7,772 nt of DNA from Limnochordia bacterium (GTDB taxonomy: Bacteria > Bacillota > Limnochordia > Darwinibacteriales > DTU012): positions 1 to 7,772 of the forward strand of contig SKHL01000175.1 of the NCBI GenBank assembly GCA_007116995.1, written 5' to 3'. Each line of letters begins with the position of its first letter. The stretch's first letter is position 1. Below the pieces are notes generated by a model. The model saw only the letters and a program-made list of their open reading frames with translations, was not told where the DNA came from and did not search any database. The translations under genes were made by a program, and so were the position numbers. This document shows, in pieces, positions 6,062-7,772 of the stretch.

Positions 6062-6823
6062 CTAGACATGCTGGTGTAAATACTTCAAACTGATAGCTAA
6101 ACTTTCAAAGGGATCCCGTAAACACCTGTCTTGCTCAATTGCATACCATTCTACACCTGTTTCTCGACAGGCTTTAATAATAGGACCCCAAGACAGATTC
6201 CCCTCACCGATTTCTGCTGTCATTTGTTCATTATCAATAATCGCCAAGTCTTTAAAGTGAACCACACCCATGCGTCCTTTTACTTTGTAAATCCAATCTA
6301 CCGGATCTGCTCCACCAGCTTGCACCCAGCACGTATCCAATTCAAAGCCAAACACATCCGGGTCACTTTCATTAAAGAGAATCTCCAGGCCCGTCACACC
6401 ATCGAACTTTTGAAATTCAAACTTATGATTATGATAAGCAAACTTCAACCCATTGTCCTTTAAGATTCTGGCGTATTTCGACATTTCCTTAGCAAAGGAA
6501 ATATAACCATCTTTTCCACTACGAAATTCTGTCGGCATGGATCCAAGACCGATGTACTCACAATCCCACAATTTGTGCTCTTTAATCACATTTTCTGTAT
6601 CCCCGACGATACGATTATATGCAGTATGAGTAATACAGATTTTTAGGCCATTGTCATCAGCCATGGCTTTCACTGTAGCTGGATCGATCTTACCAATAGC
6701 AGATACCTGGACGGCCTGATAGCCCATGTCTTTTACTTTCTTTAACGTCTGTGCTAAATCTTCTGCTGTTTGGGTAAAGTTCCGTAACGTAAACAACTGC
6801 GCTGCAATAGTGCTTTTATTCAT
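6062..6823 (-). CDS. IolE-like sugar phosphate isomerase/epimerase (second copy type)
   Basis: A 253-residue TIM-barrel protein of the xylose isomerase-like/IolE superfamily, expected to isomerise, epimerise or dehydrate a sugar or polyol intermediate in the cytoplasm. Landmarks are AAQLFTLR (7-14), GYQAVQVSAIG (34-44), AYHNHKFEF (129-137), FELDTCW (160-166), VVHFKD (187-192), IGEGNLSWG (205-213) and IEQD (229-232). Asp163, His189 and Glu230 fit the metal ligands, and the HNH..EF motif is typical of a common subfamily. ATG 6823 is chosen because GGAGGG lies 6 bases before it; the in-frame ATG at 6856 lies upstream of that site. It is clearly a different subfamily from the protein at 27-827. 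It is divergent from an AraC-family gene and directly followed by the oxidoreductase remnant, so its original partner enzyme is lost. It looks intact, with a normal length and C-terminus. Confidence 0.88.
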   Translation of the reverse strand: MNKSTIAAQLFTLRNFTQTAEDLAQTLKKVKDMGYQAVQVSAIGKIDPATVKAMADDNGLKICITHTAYNRIVGDTENVIKEHKLWDCEYIGLGSMPTEFRSGKDGYISFAKEMSKYARILKDNGLKFAYHNHKFEFQKFDGVTGLEILFNESDPDVFGFELDTCWVQAGGADPVDWIYKVKGRMGVVHFKDLAIIDNEQMTAEIGEGNLSWGPIIKACRETGVEWYAIEQDRCLRDPFESLAISLKYLHQHV

Positions 6824-6868
6824 CCTATTCCCTCCATATATATCGTTAAAATCCAAATAGACCTTTCC

Positions 6869-6897
6869 TTTACACCTATTTTACACTATACTATAAG
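6869..6897 (+). promoter_or_regulatory. Sigma-A-type promoter of the right-hand AraC-family gene
   Basis: TTTACA at 6869-6874 and TATAAG at 6892-6897 are separated by exactly 17 bases, each matching five of six positions of the vegetative consensus. The transcript would start near 6904 and carry a leader of about 55 bases before ATG 6960. Confidence 0.6.
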
Positions 6898-6906
6898 CAT
6901 AGTTCA
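6878..6906 (-). promoter_or_regulatory. Possible weak promoter of the IolE-like gene
   Basis: On the minus strand TAAAAT (6883-6878) matches five of six positions of a -10 element, but the hexamer 17 bases upstream, TGAACT, matches only three positions of TTGACA. It overlaps the opposing promoter of the AraC-family gene almost completely. A weak, regulator-dependent promoter is plausible; the exact element is uncertain. Confidence 0.35.
6885..6903. promoter_or_regulatory. Candidate operator: ACTAT repeats and palindrome
   Basis: ACTAT occurs directly repeated at 6885-6889 and 6890-6894; the second copy forms an inverted repeat with ATAGT at 6899-6903 across four bases. The element covers the -10 of the plus-strand promoter and lies in the -10 to -35 interval of the minus-strand one. 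This position would allow one bound regulator to control both directions. Binding by the adjacent AraC-family protein is inference. Confidence 0.35.
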
Positions 6907-6932
6907 TTGCTTTTTCTCATAAAAACATGGAC

Positions 6933-6944
6933 TATCTTTAGATA
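6933..6944. repeat. Small inverted repeat before the AraC-family start
   Basis: TATCT (6933-6937) and AGATA (6940-6944) form an inverted repeat across two bases in the leader, just upstream of the GGAGGG ribosome binding site. It might be an operator half of a leader element, but five-base arms in AT-rich DNA are easily accidental. Confidence 0.2.
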
Positions 6945-6959
6945 ATGGAGGGAATATCT

Positions 6960-7772
6960 ATGTTGGATATGTATTATCGCAATCACGAAAATGCCATTTG
7001 CTACCGGCATAGCCTAAGTGAACAGGCAACATCCTATGACTTTCACCTTCACAATGGGTTTGAGATTTATTTTTTTATCTCTGGTAATGTCTCCTATTTC
7101 GTGGAAAATAAAGTATATCACTTACACTATGGGGATCTGTTGATCATAAATAACTTAGAAATACATCGACCCTCGATTACACCAGGTAAAAATTATGAAC
7201 GAGTGACCATCCACTTTGACCCCTGTATTCCCCGGTTATTTAACACAACCGAATACGACCTCCTACATAGTTTTGTCCACCGCAGTAAAGGTAAAAAGAA
7301 TAGACTCCGATTAAATGTCTTACAATGTGACGAGATCATGACTATATTCAAGCAAATACAGTCACTAGAACTCAATGATGATTACGAGAATAAACTTACC
7401 AAGCTACTGCTATTTATCCAGTTACTCATATTAATAAACAGAGTATTCCAAGCCACACACAACGAAGAGGAGCAGTCATCGATTCCCAAGAAACTACAGC
7501 CAATTCTAGACTACATTGATCAACATCTCACTGAGGACCTCTCATTGAAGCAACTAGAAAAAACCTTCTACATCAACGGCACCTATTTAAGTACACTTTT
7601 CAAAAAAAGTACTGGAAGTAGATTAGGTGACTATATCCGGTTTAAACGAATATCGAGAGCGAAAAAGCTTATTATAGACGGATATAACGTCACCGAAGCC
7701 TGTATGTTAAGTGGATTCAATGACTACTCCAATTTTACCAGGATGTTTAAACGCACAGTAGGTGTATCTCCA
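6960..7772 (+). CDS. AraC-family transcriptional regulator with cupin domain (3' end outside window)
   Basis: An open frame from ATG 6960 to the window end gives 271 residues with no stop, so the gene is cut by the window. GGAGGG lies 7 bases before the ATG. The N-terminal domain (about 1-95) is cupin-like, with FHLHNGFEIYFFISGNVSY (28-46), YGDLLIINN (57-65) and HRPS (69-72). The C-terminal AraC domain starts near 178 and has LKQLEKTFYINGTYLSTLF (196-214) and TEACMLSGFNDYSNFTRMF (245-263). It ends RTVGVSP, which in this family is only some 10-20 residues from the C-terminus, so little is missing. It faces the IolE-like gene across a 136-base promoter region, the usual layout for a regulator of a divergent sugar operon. 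A minus-strand frame at 7193-7375 inside it is only a shadow. Confidence 0.92.
   Translation, partial: MLDMYYRNHENAICYRHSLSEQATSYDFHLHNGFEIYFFISGNVSYFVENKVYHLHYGDLLIINNLEIHRPSITPGKNYERVTIHFDPCIPRLFNTTEYDLLHSFVHRSKGKKNRLRLNVLQCDEIMTIFKQIQSLELNDDYENKLTKLLLFIQLLILINRVFQATHNEEEQSSIPKKLQPILDYIDQHLTEDLSLKQLEKTFYINGTYLSTLFKKSTGSRLGDYIRFKRISRAKKLIIDGYNVTEACMLSGFNDYSNFTRMFKRTVGVSP

Noticed and set aside
6131..6463. 110-codon plus-strand open frame
   Set aside because: Antisense to the IolE-like gene at 6062-6823, which has clear family motifs and a good ribosome binding site; no independent support.
7193..7375. 60-codon minus-strand open frame
   Set aside because: Antisense to the AraC-family gene that runs uninterrupted from 6960 to the window end with both helix-turn-helix motifs.
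1..7772. CRISPR arrays, tRNA or rRNA genes, insertion sequence ends
   Set aside because: No regularly spaced repeats, cloverleaf-like segments, transposase motifs or terminal inverted repeats were seen on either strand by eye.

Overview
The window looks like accessory chromosomal DNA of a low-to-moderate GC, Gram-positive (Firmicutes-type) bacterium. Strong GGAGG-type ribosome binding sites stand before most genes, the rho-independent terminators are compact, and two AraC/cupin regulators sit next to IolE-like and Gfo/Idh/MocA genes. The genus cannot be fixed from the sequence; Paenibacillus-like or clostridial lineages are guesses.

Left part (1-4602, all minus strand): a tight operon read right to left. 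Its order is cysD, cysNC, a Gfo/Idh/MocA oxidoreductase and an IolE-like TIM-barrel protein, followed by a strong ribosome binding site at the left edge for a further gene outside the window. cysD and cysNC are 1 base apart, cysNC and the oxidoreductase overlap as ATGA, and 64 bases separate the last two. CysD plus CysN make adenosine 5'-phosphosulfate (APS) from sulfate and ATP, and the fused CysC domain phosphorylates it to PAPS. No reductase (CysH) or sulfite reductase is present. The partners are two sugar-type enzymes, so the activated sulfate may serve a sugar or polyol pathway such as sulfation; this is inference. The CysD is unusual: its only four cysteines form a CC...CxxC pattern like that of the [4Fe-4S] APS reductases.

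Middle (4603-5614): a TATAAT promoter with a poor -35 precedes cysD and partly overlaps a good terminator that ends the upstream AraC-family gene. That regulator is the obvious candidate to control the operon.

Right part (5615-7772): a second module. A divergent AraC-family gene (plus strand, cut by the window end) faces an IolE-like gene (minus strand) across a 136-base promoter region with a small palindrome. The IolE-like gene is followed directly by the C-terminal 68 codons of a Gfo/Idh/MocA oxidoreductase whose first roughly 300 codons are missing, and then by a terminator. This module was probably once a complete regulator/isomerase/oxidoreductase set that suffered a deletion. Between its terminator and the first AraC gene lies about 175 bases with one doubtful 41-codon reading frame.
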